Source of the DNA: Desulfogranum japonicum DSM 18378
GTDB lineage: Bacteria; Desulfobacterota; Desulfobulbia; Desulfobulbales; Desulfobulbaceae
Assembly: GCF_000429945.1 (NCBI RefSeq)
Contig: NZ_AUCV01000051.1
Span: forward strand, 1-41,787
Length of the DNA stretch: 41,787 bases
Reading direction: 5' to 3'
Both the position numbers and the translations under genes were made by a program. The notes under the pieces were generated by a model. The model ran no database searches and was not told the origin of the DNA. It was given only the letters and a program-made list of their open reading frames with translations. Position 1 is the stretch's first letter, and each line of letters starts with the position of its first letter. Positions 17,780 to 26,907 of the stretch are shown in pieces.

Positions 17780-18088
17780 ATGAAAAGAATAATAATTGCC
17801 TTACTATGCATATTTTCGACACTTTTTGTTACAGGGTTAATTCTTCAAGGTAATCCATGGCTGTTGCTCATGGTGCTACTTGGAGGAATTATAGGTATAC
17901 CGATGGGTTTGTCATATCCCTTCCCTGTTATCACAAAAGTAGTGATGATCCTTGGGCTTATTGTTTCTTTAATATCAATCTATTTTGGATTCAAAAACCA
18001 TAACAAAGTTATTGGTCAGATAATTGCTGTCGTTGGCATTTTAGGCTGGTTCTTTGTCGGGCTTATGGGGCTGGGTACTGGAACATGA
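17780..18088 (+). CDS. Small hydrophobic membrane protein, function unknown
   Basis: A 102-residue protein, almost entirely hydrophobic, with three or four predicted transmembrane helices (MKRIIIALLCIFSTLFVTGL, then LLLMVLLGGIIGIPM, VVMILGLIVSLISIYFG and IIAVVGILGWFFVGLMGLG). No family was recognised. It is more AT-rich than its neighbours and uses A/T-ending codons (AAA, ATA, AAT). It sits between repeat copy B and repeat-like sequence near 18560-18660, together with the thioesterase gene, which suggests acquisition as a small block. The Shine-Dalgarno is weak. It may be expressed together with the downstream gene, 78 bases away. Confidence 0.6.
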   Translation: MKRIIIALLCIFSTLFVTGLILQGNPWLLLMVLLGGIIGIPMGLSYPFPVITKVVMILGLIVSLISIYFGFKNHNKVIGQIIAVVGILGWFFVGLMGLGTGT

Positions 18089-18166
18089 TTGATGGTGTGG
18101 TGGAACATTAAAAATCTTGAGATGTAATCGGATAAAAAATTTGGTCAGAAAAGGATAAGATTGGTG

Positions 18167-18565
18167 ATGGGAAAGACTTTTGAATTAGAAATGTCTGTGC
18201 GAGACTATGAATGTGATATCCAAGGGGTGGTGAACAACTCTGTGTATCAAAATTATCTTGAGCATGCAAGACACGAATATTTGAAGACAAAGGGCATTGA
18301 TTTTAAAGAATACGCGGATAAAGGAATTAACCTGACCGTAACTCGAGCTGAATTGGATTATAAATATCCGCTAACCAGTGGTGACAAATTCAGTGTCACC
18401 GCCACGTTGGAGAAAGAATCCAAAATCAGATTTGCTTTTTTTCAGGATATTTTCCTTCTCCCTGAAAAGAGAATTGTGTTGAAGGCGAAAATTATTGGTG
18501 TTGCCTTAAATGCCAAAGGGAGGCCTTATATTCCAAAAGAATTTGAAGAAATACTTGATAATTGA
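18167..18565 (+). CDS. Acyl-CoA thioesterase, 4HBT hotdog family (YbgC/FadM-like)
   Basis: A 132-residue single-domain hotdog protein. The signature VRDYECDIQGVVNNSVYQN, with LEHAR after it, matches the 4-hydroxybenzoyl-CoA thioesterase/YbgC group, where the Asp before the GVVNN loop is catalytic. The rest shows the expected beta strands (AELDYKYPLTSGDKFSVTATL). It would hydrolyse an acyl-CoA; the substrate cannot be told from sequence. The ATG at 18167 is taken as the start, but TTG (18161) or GTG (18164) lie closer to AAGGA and remain possible. Like the preceding gene it is AT-rich relative to its surroundings. Confidence 0.82.
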   Translation: MGKTFELEMSVRDYECDIQGVVNNSVYQNYLEHARHEYLKTKGIDFKEYADKGINLTVTRAELDYKYPLTSGDKFSVTATLEKESKIRFAFFQDIFLLPEKRIVLKAKIIGVALNAKGRPYIPKEFEEILDN

Positions 18566-18665
18566 TCACAGTGAACCTGCTCTTTCCTCTGACACCCTGT
18601 AACCCGTTGCACATACAGGGGAGCTGTCAAGCTGAGTGATTTCACCTGTGAGTAGTTACGTAAGA
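18560..18665. repeat. Possible degenerate R-family remnant with stem-loop
   Basis: This stretch begins with TGATCACAG and ends near GAGTAGTTACGTAA, loosely echoing the terminal motifs of repeat R. The 13-mer TGAGTAGTTACGT recurs at 30357-30369. Inside is a 7-bp stem CCCTGTA/TACAGGG (18595-18620), which could end transcription of the thioesterase gene. The assignment is tentative. Confidence 0.35.
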
Positions 18666-18734
18666 AGTTACATAGCCCGTGATCTGTTGCGGCCTGGTCT
18701 TACCGGGTGCTGGTGATCGGTTTCCCAATCTGGC

Positions 18735-19436
18735 TCAAGCGGCCCAGTATACAGTGACAGGAGTTCTTGTTTGCTGCAGTACAGCGCGAATCGGCATGCC
18801 ATGTACATCCGTGCCTTCCATAGCCTGTTGATACACCTTGTGTTTCTGTTCGCCGGTGATGTGGAGAATGATTTCTTTGCTGTCCAGGAGGCAGGGCAGG
18901 GTCATGGTCATGCGCAGATGGGGAGCTGTAACAGGGGTTATCCCCTGGCAAAGGTGAGGATTCTGATCATCTATCGCCTCCAGAAGTTCTATGCTTTCCG
19001 GAAAAAGTGATGCTGTGTGTCCGTCATTTCCCATACCCAGAAGGACCAGGTCAAAGGGCCGATGAATAGCCTTCAGGCGTTGCTCAATTTCAGCCTGCGC
19101 CTGGTGAGGCGTGGCATGGCCTGAGTGCAGGCCGATAAATGTTGCCCCGGAAGCCTTGTTTTGCAGCAGGTGTGTTTGTGCCAGGTGTTGATTGCTCTCC
19201 TCAGAGTCTACCGAAACCCATCGTTCATCGGCCAGGCTGATTATGACCCTGTTCCAGTTGAAATCACGTTGACTCAGCTTTTCAAACAGGGCTACTGGGG
19301 TGGAACCGCCAGAGACGATAAGTGAGGCAGTACCACGTTGATCTATTCCTTGCTGCAGCAGCTGGAGGATTCTGTCTGCCAAAGTTTTTTCCAGTTGGGC
19401 GCGGGTGTTAAATATCGTGCACATTGTCTTGTTCAT
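18735..19436 (-). CDS. pgl: 6-Phosphogluconolactonase
   Basis: A 233-residue member of the glucosamine-6-phosphate isomerase/6-phosphogluconolactonase family. Motifs include LIVSGGSTPVALFEKLS near residues 38-54, ISLADERWV with SNQHLAQTHLL, and LVLLGMGNDGHTASLFP, the last being the signature that separates lactonase from deaminase. It hydrolyses 6-phosphogluconolactone to 6-phosphogluconate in the oxidative pentose phosphate pathway. It begins 18 bases after the glycogen phosphorylase stop, so the two form a small carbohydrate operon: phosphorylase gives glucose-1-phosphate, and after conversion to glucose-6-phosphate the lactonase takes part in oxidising it. No glucose-6-phosphate dehydrogenase is visible in the window. 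Met5 is an alternative start. Confidence 0.92.
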   Translation of the reverse strand: MNKTMCTIFNTRAQLEKTLADRILQLLQQGIDQRGTASLIVSGGSTPVALFEKLSQRDFNWNRVIISLADERWVSVDSEESNQHLAQTHLLQNKASGATFIGLHSGHATPHQAQAEIEQRLKAIHRPFDLVLLGMGNDGHTASLFPESIELLEAIDDQNPHLCQGITPVTAPHLRMTMTLPCLLDSKEIILHITGEQKHKVYQQAMEGTDVHGMPIRAVLQQTRTPVTVYWAA

Positions 19437-19454
19437 GGATAGTCTACTTTGTAA

Positions 19455-21989
19455 TTATTCTTCAACATAGGGAAAAATAATACCGCCTTCAGGGATACGT
19501 TGCCATTTCAGGTGGACAGGGATGGGGGCGACCTTCCACACCTGCGAACAATATTCTCTTATTGCTCTGTCGGAAGAAAATCTATGCATTCTGGCCACAT
19601 TGAGAATCGATTTTTTGGTCCAGGCGTGAATATCCGCAAATTCCTGGTCAACTTTTTCCTGACACTCAATATACGACTGATAATCAGCAAGAAGCAGGTA
19701 TTGATCCTGTCCAAGCAGCTCGTCTACGATTGGACGGAAAAGGTCTCGGTCGCCATAGGAAAAATGTCCGGAACTGATTAGGTTAATTGCTCGTTTCAGT
19801 TCTTCATTTTGTTCATAAAATTTCCGTGGGTTATATCCCCGTTTTTTCAGGGCAAGAACTTCTTCCACCTCCAGTCCGAAATGGAAAAAGTTTTCGGCTC
19901 CTACCTGTTCCCGAATTTCAACGTTGGCACCGTCCAGGGTGCCGATGGTCAATGCTCCGTTTAAGGAGAATTTCATGTTTCCGGTCCCTGAGGCTTCTTT
20001 TCCTGCAAGGGATATTTGCTCAGAGAGGTCAGCAATGGGGTAGACCATATGCCCTGTCTTGACATTGTAGTTGGGGATGAAAAAAACTTTGAGTTTACTC
20101 CGTACATCAGGATCATTGTTGATTACCCGTCCAACGGAGGTGATCAGTTTGATAATTAACTTGGCCATTTGATACCCTGGTGCAGCCTTGCCGCCAAAAA
20201 CGCAGACCCGTGGCTGCACAGGATAGTCCGGGTTATCTTTCAGCCTGTGATACAGGGTTATAATGTGCAGAATGTTGAGATGTTGACGTTTATATTCATG
20301 GATTCGTTTAACCTGCAGATCAAAGAGCGAGGCTGGATGTATCACTATGTCGAGTTTGTCTTTCGCCAGCTGGGCAATTTCCTGTTTATTGGCCAGTTTT
20401 ACCTTGTGCCATGCTTCACGAAAGGCCGCATCTTCAGCCATGGATTCAAGTTTGTTCAGTTTACTCAGGTCTGTAGCCCATTCTTCTCCGATGGCGTCGT
20501 ACAGGAGATCTGATAATCTGGGATTGCTGACAAGCATCCAACGGCGAGGCGTAACGCCATTGGTAATGCTTATAATTTTTTGGGGCCACAATCGGTTGAA
20601 GTCATACAGGGTATGTTCTTTAAGGAGTCTGGTATGTAGGGTGGCTACCCCGTTAATAGTGTGGCTGCCGATGCATGCCAGGTTGGCCATACGTACATAT
20701 CTGGCACCTGTTTCCTCTATAATGGAAAGATTACGGACGATTTCCTGATCTCCTGGGAATCTTCTGCGTACGATGTCGAGAAAGCGGTGATTGATCTCAT
20801 AAATGATTTCCATGTGGCGCGGCAGGAGTCCGCTCATCAGGTCAATGGGCCATTTCTCCATTGCTTCGGGAAGAAGGGTGTGATTGGTGTAGGCAAAGGT
20901 ACGTGTGCATATATGCCAGGCCTGTTCCCAGGTCATGCAATGTTCGTCGAGCAGGAGCCGCATCAACTCCGGAATGGCAATGGCCGGATGGGTATCGTTG
21001 AGTTGAACCGCGAAACTTTTGTGAAAGTTGTCCAGCTTATCATTGGCAAAAAGATGTTGCCTGATCATATCCTGCAGAGAGCAACTGGTGAAAAAATATT
21101 GCTGTTCCAGTCGCAGGCGTTTGCCTTTGAATTCCTGATCATTGGGGTACAGTATCTTTGTGATGTTTTCTGCAGCAATTTTTTCGGCAACTGCTCCACT
21201 GTAATCACCAACATTGAAATCTTCAAAATCAAATGATTTCGGGGCTTCAGCACTCCAGAGCCGCAGTGTGTTGACTGTGTTTACCCGGTAGCCGGGAATT
21301 GGAGTGTCATAGGGGATACCCTTGACCACCCTGGCGGGAATCCACCGGGATCGCATCCTCTTTTCACTATCCTGGTATGTTTCTGTGTGGCCGCCAAAAC
21401 CCACATCCTGGGCAAGGTCTGCTTTTTTAATTTCCCAGGGGTTGCCAGCCTGCAACCAGCGGTCGCTCAGTTCCACCTGCCAGCCGTCTTCTATCTCCTG
21501 GTCAAACATTCCGTATTCGTAGCGAATACCGTACCCTATGGCAGGGATTTCCAGGGTGGCCAGAGAGTCCATGTAGCAGGCGGCAAGGCGTCCCAAACCG
21601 CCATTGCCAAGGCCCGGTTCTTCCTCTCTGTCCATAATCGGGCAGAGGTTCAGGCCGGTCTCATTCACTGCCTGGCGCACTTCATCATAGAGGCCAAGAT
21701 TGATAAGATTGTTGTGCAGGTGGGGACCGAGCAGGTATTCTGCTGAAAAATAGCAGACAACGCGGGTCTCCTGTTCCAGCATCGCTTCCAGGGAGTTGAT
21801 GAACAGGTGCTGCATTCTGTCCCGCACTGAAGACGCCACTGCAAGGTAATAATCGTTTGCAGAAACTGATCGAACTGTTTTGCCCAGTTGATAAAACAGT
21901 TTGTAGGCAAAGGCCCGTTTAAGCTTATTGATGGTACTGTTGTGGCTGTCCGGGGCAGGAAGCAGTTCTTGCGGATGGTGATTGTTCAT
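19455..21989 (-). CDS. glgP: Glycogen/starch/alpha-glucan phosphorylase
   Basis: An 844-residue enzyme of normal family length. It has the AEYLLG and MDREEEPGLGNGGLGRLAACYMDSLATL blocks, RIHEYKRQHLN, and the pyridoxal phosphate site EASGTGNMKFSLNGALTIGT with the cofactor lysine at residue 673. It releases glucose-1-phosphate from storage glucan using phosphate. The start is backed by a strong Shine-Dalgarno (GGAGGTGTTCC). It precedes the phosphogluconolactonase gene on the same strand with 18 bases between them. The region upstream (21990-22150) is short and holds no recognised promoter. Confidence 0.95.
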   Translation of the reverse strand: MNNHHPQELLPAPDSHNSTINKLKRAFAYKLFYQLGKTVRSVSANDYYLAVASSVRDRMQHLFINSLEAMLEQETRVVCYFSAEYLLGPHLHNNLINLGLYDEVRQAVNETGLNLCPIMDREEEPGLGNGGLGRLAACYMDSLATLEIPAIGYGIRYEYGMFDQEIEDGWQVELSDRWLQAGNPWEIKKADLAQDVGFGGHTETYQDSEKRMRSRWIPARVVKGIPYDTPIPGYRVNTVNTLRLWSAEAPKSFDFEDFNVGDYSGAVAEKIAAENITKILYPNDQEFKGKRLRLEQQYFFTSCSLQDMIRQHLFANDKLDNFHKSFAVQLNDTHPAIAIPELMRLLLDEHCMTWEQAWHICTRTFAYTNHTLLPEAMEKWPIDLMSGLLPRHMEIIYEINHRFLDIVRRRFPGDQEIVRNLSIIEETGARYVRMANLACIGSHTINGVATLHTRLLKEHTLYDFNRLWPQKIISITNGVTPRRWMLVSNPRLSDLLYDAIGEEWATDLSKLNKLESMAEDAAFREAWHKVKLANKQEIAQLAKDKLDIVIHPASLFDLQVKRIHEYKRQHLNILHIITLYHRLKDNPDYPVQPRVCVFGGKAAPGYQMAKLIIKLITSVGRVINNDPDVRSKLKVFFIPNYNVKTGHMVYPIADLSEQISLAGKEASGTGNMKFSLNGALTIGTLDGANVEIREQVGAENFFHFGLEVEEVLALKKRGYNPRKFYEQNEELKRAINLISSGHFSYGDRDLFRPIVDELLGQDQYLLLADYQSYIECQEKVDQEFADIHAWTKKSILNVARMHRFSSDRAIREYCSQVWKVAPIPVHLKWQRIPEGGIIFPYVEE

Positions 21990-22150
21990 GGAACACCTCC
22001 ACGGGTAGTATGCTGGAAGATAGAGAAATCATGACGGGATTGCCATGCTGATCCAAGCTTAGCCCAGAGCTTTATCCTTTGCAATGCCTGTGGTTAAGTT
22101 TTCAACAAATCAGTTCGAGCCGTATTTACTCAAAAAATGCTTGTATATTG

Positions 22151-25100
22151 CTATTCCTGCCTGTTTATGGCTGGTAAAAACATCAGCCAGGGAAATGCAT
22201 CATTTTCTCCAATCCCATTACTGTTTTCAAGTGTAGCAATAAGATCGGCATGGAGCTTATAGAAATCCAGGATCTGCATGCCTGTATAAGAATCACCTCC
22301 AAACCCATCAAAATCATCGCCAGCGTTGTCGCCATAGCGTGCACTGAGCGCACGGGCAACACGGTTCCTGTTCCAGCCGTTCGTATCTGCTGCCATATTC
22401 AGCATTTCAACCAGCTGCTGGCCGTACCGCATTCCCTTCATTCGAATGGTAGCAACACGTCCTTCATACGATCCATGGCCTGGAACAGCACTGCCTGAGA
22501 GCAATATTGAGAGGGTTGCATCCTCTGTATCTGAGGCTGTCCAGTCGTTTGTGTAGTTCTCCCAATAGGGGGTTCCTCCATCCAGGCCATGGGACCAGTG
22601 GGTTAAGAATTCTGCTCCGTGGTCTGTCAGGGCGTCGGTGCGTTTTGGGCCTGTTCCATACCACCAGCGCTGCTCTGTTTGCTGTTCTATGTAGCGGCGA
22701 TAGCGGTCATGCCTGTAATCCCAGTTTCTCCCTGCTCCCTGTACCCGCAGGTTGCAGATACCTTTCAATTGCCCCCAGTTCTGCTGCCAGCGCGAGCTGG
22801 TATCAATGCGTGCCTGAAATTTCGTGTCAGGCGCGTTAGCCTCTTCCCACCCCTCCTTGAACAATCCCATGAAAAATGCGTCTGCGCGGAAATCATCGGC
22901 AACATATTGTTCTTCCAGGGTCCACAGGGAGTTGGTAGTGCTATAGCTGTATTTATTATTGAGATAAAACTGGAATGTTGTGGTCCAGCCATGGTCCTGG
23001 GCATACTGGGCAAACTGCTTCCAGACGTTCCGGGTGCCGATCATGTACCCTGAGGGGAAGGCCTCCATCACGTCTGGAGCTTCAAGCCAGAAGGTCTGAA
23101 GAGAGGTTCCACCGCTGTCTACCAGGCTGTTCCAGTAGCTGTGCCCTTTGCCGCCAGTAATTTCGTCATAGCCATAGGTCGTGTCTGCGATGCTGAGTGG
23201 CCAGCCTTCATATCCTGTGGTATAAAAGTTGGCAATTGCCGTGTTTTCGCCAGGCCCGTGATATGGATATACCGGATGATCCGGAGAAAAGGCCGAGCCG
23301 TCGAAGAATGGTCCATAATTGGTAGCAAAGGTACTCCAATCGCTGATTTGTCGAGATGGACCTGTTCCCGACAGGATCGGTGCCCTGTCTTCCACCCAGG
23401 TAGAGCCCCAGCTGTATGGCAGGGTATTGGGAACCATGCGGTGCCTGTGGGTAAGCTGGAACACCTGATAACGGGATGCTTCGTTCTCCCATTTATTGCC
23501 ATATCCATTGAGGTCAATAAAGAAAGTGGGGCTGTCCGGAATGACAGGGCTAGCCACCAGCAACTGGATCTGCATTGTTACTGGACTGCTCAATTCATTG
23601 CAATCAACCGTTACTGTACCTGTATACGTGCCTGGGGCCGTATCCCGCGGGACATAGATATCACTCCAGATGCTCTGGAACGTTCCTCCTGGATTGCTGT
23701 CTGCGTCTGGAATATCCAGAGTTTCTGAAAAAGGTGCAGACAGCGGAATGGCCGGATCTGGATAGGCCGGACTGCCACTGGTGTAATGGAGCTTGAAACG
23801 GTCAATATTTTCCGCTGCAGCAATGATTGCCCCGTTCGGTCCATGGAGATCACTTACCTCTAGAGAAACATCGGTAAGTGAGGCCAGCAGGCGTTCCAGG
23901 ATAACCTGAAAACCGACCACTTCGTTACGTAGAGCCTTCAGGGTTATCGTTTTCGTGGCTGCATTCCAAACCGCATTTGCTTTTTTATAGGCATCATCAC
24001 CGCTGCTGCTATAACCGTCTGTGAGCCGGTTGCCCGTTGCCGGGTTGATCTTGGCCAGTTCAGAACATGCCCAATATTGCAATATGCCGGAAACATGAGC
24101 AATTTGCTTGCCGGTGGGGTCTGGTACAGGAAAGTCGCCATCGGCAAAAGCCGGGGTGGCAAGTGCTGGAGGTACTGTCAGGGTCGTCATCGCAACAGGT
24201 CCACTGTTACCGACTTTATCATACGCCTGCACCCAGAAGTAATAGGTTGTCCCAGGATTGAGATCTTCCAGTAAAAGGCTGTCCGTTGTTCCTGCCTCTC
24301 CCGGCCGTGGTATACGCCAGCGCTCGACGTTGGTTGCTGTTGAAAAATTGTCGTAGGTGGCATATCGAACCGTGTAACCAAAAGCTTTGCCGTCATCGGG
24401 ATCGGTGGGTGCAGTAAAGCGTAGTACAGCCTCACCGTTCCAGTCGCCTGCTTGCGCTTCCAGCCCGGCCACAGCACCTGGGGGAGTTATGTCATCAATT
24501 GATGCCAGCTTGATATAAAGGCGGGGCTGAACTGTAGAGTTCTGTTCAGAAGAGTATATAGTCGGGTTGCCGTTTGCAGATCCAAAGCGGGGATCAGTGA
24601 CCACAAGGCCGTAGTTATCCTGGATCATGGCATATAGAATGGCCGGATCAAGCTGCATGGCAATCCAGGTCTGGCCGTCGCTGGTATATTCTTTAAAGGT
24701 GTCGTTGTGTTTGTAGCCGAAACTTACCAGTGTCCCGAAATTGCCGAATGTAGCGGTACTGAAATCACTGCCCGGATAGGTCCATTCACCATCAGGGTAA
24801 CTGCGCCAGCGCCAGCAGGGTTCACCTGAACCGGCGACGCTACCATAGGAATGTCCTTCAGTCCAGTCACTGTTGATGGTGGAAACCACGAGAGCATTGA
24901 TCGCATCACTGTTGGCTTTTGCCAGGTGCAGCTCTGCAGCTTCGATCACCTTTCCCTGGTAAGCGGACAGATCCCATTGCATGGCCGAGGGATCATCATA
25001 TCCCTTCAGACGGATGGTTGATTTACCACCGTTATTTATCAGCCATTCAGTCTGAGTACTTGGTCCGGAGTAGAAAGCAAACTGATTATCCTCGGTATTT

Positions 25101-25195
25101 AAAACAATATCCACTGTAGCGCGATCCAGCCACGCGGCACAGGCTGGCTTTGCCAGTGCAAGGAACAGGGCAATGCATATACTTCTTGTACTCAT
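22151..25195 (-). CDS. Large secreted protein: DNRLRE-like domain, fibronectin III, DUF4091-like C-terminus
   Basis: A 1014-residue exported protein. An N-terminal signal peptide (ICIALFLALAKPACA) is followed by a DNRLRE/CBM96-like beta domain at about 20-230. That stretch contains AAELHLAKAN and a SDWTEGHSYG motif, and ends at QPRLYIKL. A fibronectin type III domain follows at about 240-340 (PPGAVAGLEAQAG, PGTTYYFWVQAYDKVGNSG). The C-terminal 600 residues resemble DUF4091/GH123-like proteins, with NEVVGFQVILE, WSDIYVPRDTAPGTYTGTVTV, and late FLTHWSHGLDGGTPYW and RMKGMRYGQQLVEML segments. It probably binds or cleaves a surface polysaccharide, but no catalytic residues could be fixed. The second Met was taken as the start because GGAAAC precedes it and the signal peptide then begins properly. 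It is divergent from radA. Confidence 0.72.
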   Translation of the reverse strand: MSTRSICIALFLALAKPACAAWLDRATVDIVLNTEDNQFAFYSGPSTQTEWLINNGGKSTIRLKGYDDPSAMQWDLSAYQGKVIEAAELHLAKANSDAINALVVSTINSDWTEGHSYGSVAGSGEPCWRWRSYPDGEWTYPGSDFSTATFGNFGTLVSFGYKHNDTFKEYTSDGQTWIAMQLDPAILYAMIQDNYGLVVTDPRFGSANGNPTIYSSEQNSTVQPRLYIKLASIDDITPPGAVAGLEAQAGDWNGEAVLRFTAPTDPDDGKAFGYTVRYATYDNFSTATNVERWRIPRPGEAGTTDSLLLEDLNPGTTYYFWVQAYDKVGNSGPVAMTTLTVPPALATPAFADGDFPVPDPTGKQIAHVSGILQYWACSELAKINPATGNRLTDGYSSSGDDAYKKANAVWNAATKTITLKALRNEVVGFQVILERLLASLTDVSLEVSDLHGPNGAIIAAAENIDRFKLHYTSGSPAYPDPAIPLSAPFSETLDIPDADSNPGGTFQSIWSDIYVPRDTAPGTYTGTVTVDCNELSSPVTMQIQLLVASPVIPDSPTFFIDLNGYGNKWENEASRYQVFQLTHRHRMVPNTLPYSWGSTWVEDRAPILSGTGPSRQISDWSTFATNYGPFFDGSAFSPDHPVYPYHGPGENTAIANFYTTGYEGWPLSIADTTYGYDEITGGKGHSYWNSLVDSGGTSLQTFWLEAPDVMEAFPSGYMIGTRNVWKQFAQYAQDHGWTTTFQFYLNNKYSYSTTNSLWTLEEQYVADDFRADAFFMGLFKEGWEEANAPDTKFQARIDTSSRWQQNWGQLKGICNLRVQGAGRNWDYRHDRYRRYIEQQTEQRWWYGTGPKRTDALTDHGAEFLTHWSHGLDGGTPYWENYTNDWTASDTEDATLSILLSGSAVPGHGSYEGRVATIRMKGMRYGQQLVEMLNMAADTNGWNRNRVARALSARYGDNAGDDFDGFGGDSYTGMQILDFYKLHADLIATLENSNGIGENDAFPWLMFLPAINRQE

Positions 25196-25343
25196 GTTGT
25201 TTCCAATCATGTTACTATTATGGTTAAAATTTCATTATACATAGAGAATATCGAAGATTATGTCTTCCTTCCAGAAAAACATGAAGTAGAATGTCGGGGC
25301 AATAGATGTCCTGTGAATTGTTACTAGACCTGAGGAGTTACCT

Positions 25344-26723
25344 GTGGCTCTGCCCAAAAAAGAACAGCCTGTATTTGTTTGTACACAATGCGGATTTACC
25401 AGTAGAAAATGGCTCGGACAGTGTCCTGAATGTGATGCCTGGGATACCTTTGAAGAGCAAAAACAGACCCAGACACTGGCCAGTCGGCGCAATATAGACC
25501 CTCCTGTGCCCATTAACAGCACAGTGGGCCCGGAAAGCGCACGGCTGGTTACCTCCATCGGCGAATTGGACAGGGTTCTCGGAGGAGGAATAGTTCCCGG
25601 TTCACTGGTACTGATCGGTGGAGACCCCGGAATTGGTAAATCGACCCTGATACTTCAGCTCTTAACCGCTATCAGTAAGGGCGGTGGAGAAAATGACAAA
25701 GTGCTCTATGTAACTGGTGAAGAATCGAGCCGTCAGATCCAGATGCGTGCCCAGCGATTGGCCGTGGAAGCACCAACTTTGTACGTTTCCACTGAAAATT
25801 GTGTTGAGTCCATTGCCCAGATGGCAACGGAAATGCAACCGCTGCTTTTAGCCATTGATTCCATCCAGACCATGTATAGCGAGAATGTCAGCTCTGCACC
25901 TGGCTCTGTTACCCAGGTTCGAGAAGGGACTGCTCGCCTGCTGGAGGTTGCCAAATCAAGAAATATTCCTACCTTGCTTGTCGGGCATGTCACAAAGGAT
26001 GGTGCCATTGCCGGCCCCAGGGTTTTGGAGCATATGGTGGATACGGTTCTTTATTTTGAGGGTGACAGAGGACAGGTTTTTCGTATTTTGCGAACAGTGA
26101 AAAATCGTTTTGGGGCAACCAACGAGATTGGTGTTTTTGAAATGAAAGAGCAGGGGCTGGTGGAAGTGTGTAACCCTTCCGCGTTATTTTTGGCTGAACG
26201 GCCCGTGAATGTACCCGGATCTGTTGTCATGCCCAGCATTGAAGGGAGCCGTCCCATTCTGGTGGAAGTACAGGCTTTGGTCAGCAGATCGAGCCCGGGC
26301 AATGCCAGGAGAACTGCCATTGGAGCCGATCCCCAACGGCTGGCGTTATTGACCGCTGTACTGGAGAAAAAATTGGGCCTGACGCTTTATGACCAGGATA
26401 TTTTTTTGAATATTGCAGGGGGCATCAGAATTGATGAGCCTGCCCTTGATTTGGGCATGGTCGTGGCTTTGCTGTCCAGTTTTTTTGAAAAAACCGTTGA
26501 GCCGACCACCGTGGTTTGCGGTGAAGTCGGGTTGGCCGGTGAGATCAGAGCTGTGGGACACATGGATATGCGGATAAAGGAAGCTGCCCGTTTGGGCTTT
26601 AAGAGCTTTCTTCTGCCCATGTCCTGTATGAAGCAGATCCATGAGAAGGATAAAAAGGAAATTGCATGCATCGGCGTCCGAACTATCACCGATCTAGCCG
26701 ATCACTTGTTTTTGGCTGGTTAG
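25344..26723 (+). CDS. radA: DNA repair protein RadA (Sms)
   Basis: A 459-residue RecA-like ATPase that promotes branch migration in recombination repair. It has the N-terminal zinc finger CTQC...CPEC (Cys13, 16, 27, 30), Walker A GGDPGIGKST at 92-101, the RadA-specific KNRFG motif at 253-257, and the C-terminal Lon-like domain with SRSSPGNARRTAIGADPQRL and GGIRIDEPALDLG. The start is GTG, supported by GAGGAG upstream. Length and motifs are normal. It stands at the head of a plus-strand run and is divergent from the large secreted protein; the 148 bases between hold both promoters, not individually resolved. Confidence 0.96.
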   Translation: MALPKKEQPVFVCTQCGFTSRKWLGQCPECDAWDTFEEQKQTQTLASRRNIDPPVPINSTVGPESARLVTSIGELDRVLGGGIVPGSLVLIGGDPGIGKSTLILQLLTAISKGGGENDKVLYVTGEESSRQIQMRAQRLAVEAPTLYVSTENCVESIAQMATEMQPLLLAIDSIQTMYSENVSSAPGSVTQVREGTARLLEVAKSRNIPTLLVGHVTKDGAIAGPRVLEHMVDTVLYFEGDRGQVFRILRTVKNRFGATNEIGVFEMKEQGLVEVCNPSALFLAERPVNVPGSVVMPSIEGSRPILVEVQALVSRSSPGNARRTAIGADPQRLALLTAVLEKKLGLTLYDQDIFLNIAGGIRIDEPALDLGMVVALLSSFFEKTVEPTTVVCGEVGLAGEIRAVGHMDMRIKEAARLGFKSFLLPMSCMKQIHEKDKKEIACIGVRTITDLADHLFLAG

Positions 26724-26740
26724 TAGCTGCTACCTTTTGA

Positions 26741-26863
26741 GCTCTGGTTGATGACATGTACGTAAAAAACGGTATGCGGCAACTGCTCATCAATGATGTT
26801 TCATTGGTGATCGGGCTTGAGGTGTGTGGTGATGCGGGGTATATTGAACGTATGTTTGTTTGA
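26741..26863 (+). pseudogene. Fossil of a NarL/FixJ-type receiver domain
   Basis: About 40 codons between two stops read ALVDDMYVKNGMRQLLIND, followed by VSLVIGLEVCGDAGYIE. This closely parallels the start of NarL-type receivers (VDDH..VR.GL..LL.....VVGEA.DG). The reading frame stops at 26861 and no AAA+, HTH or later receiver motif follows. It is probably the decayed N-terminus of a lost response regulator. The match is by eye and short. Confidence 0.45.
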
Positions 26864-26907
26864 TTGCGTGATGCAGGCGAAGACTTTGTTTTTTATTGGA
26901 GGAACTC

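Noticed and set aside
20661-21236. 191-codon reading frame antisense to glycogen phosphorylase
   Set aside because: Shadow of the phosphorylase coding sequence; no recognisable domain.
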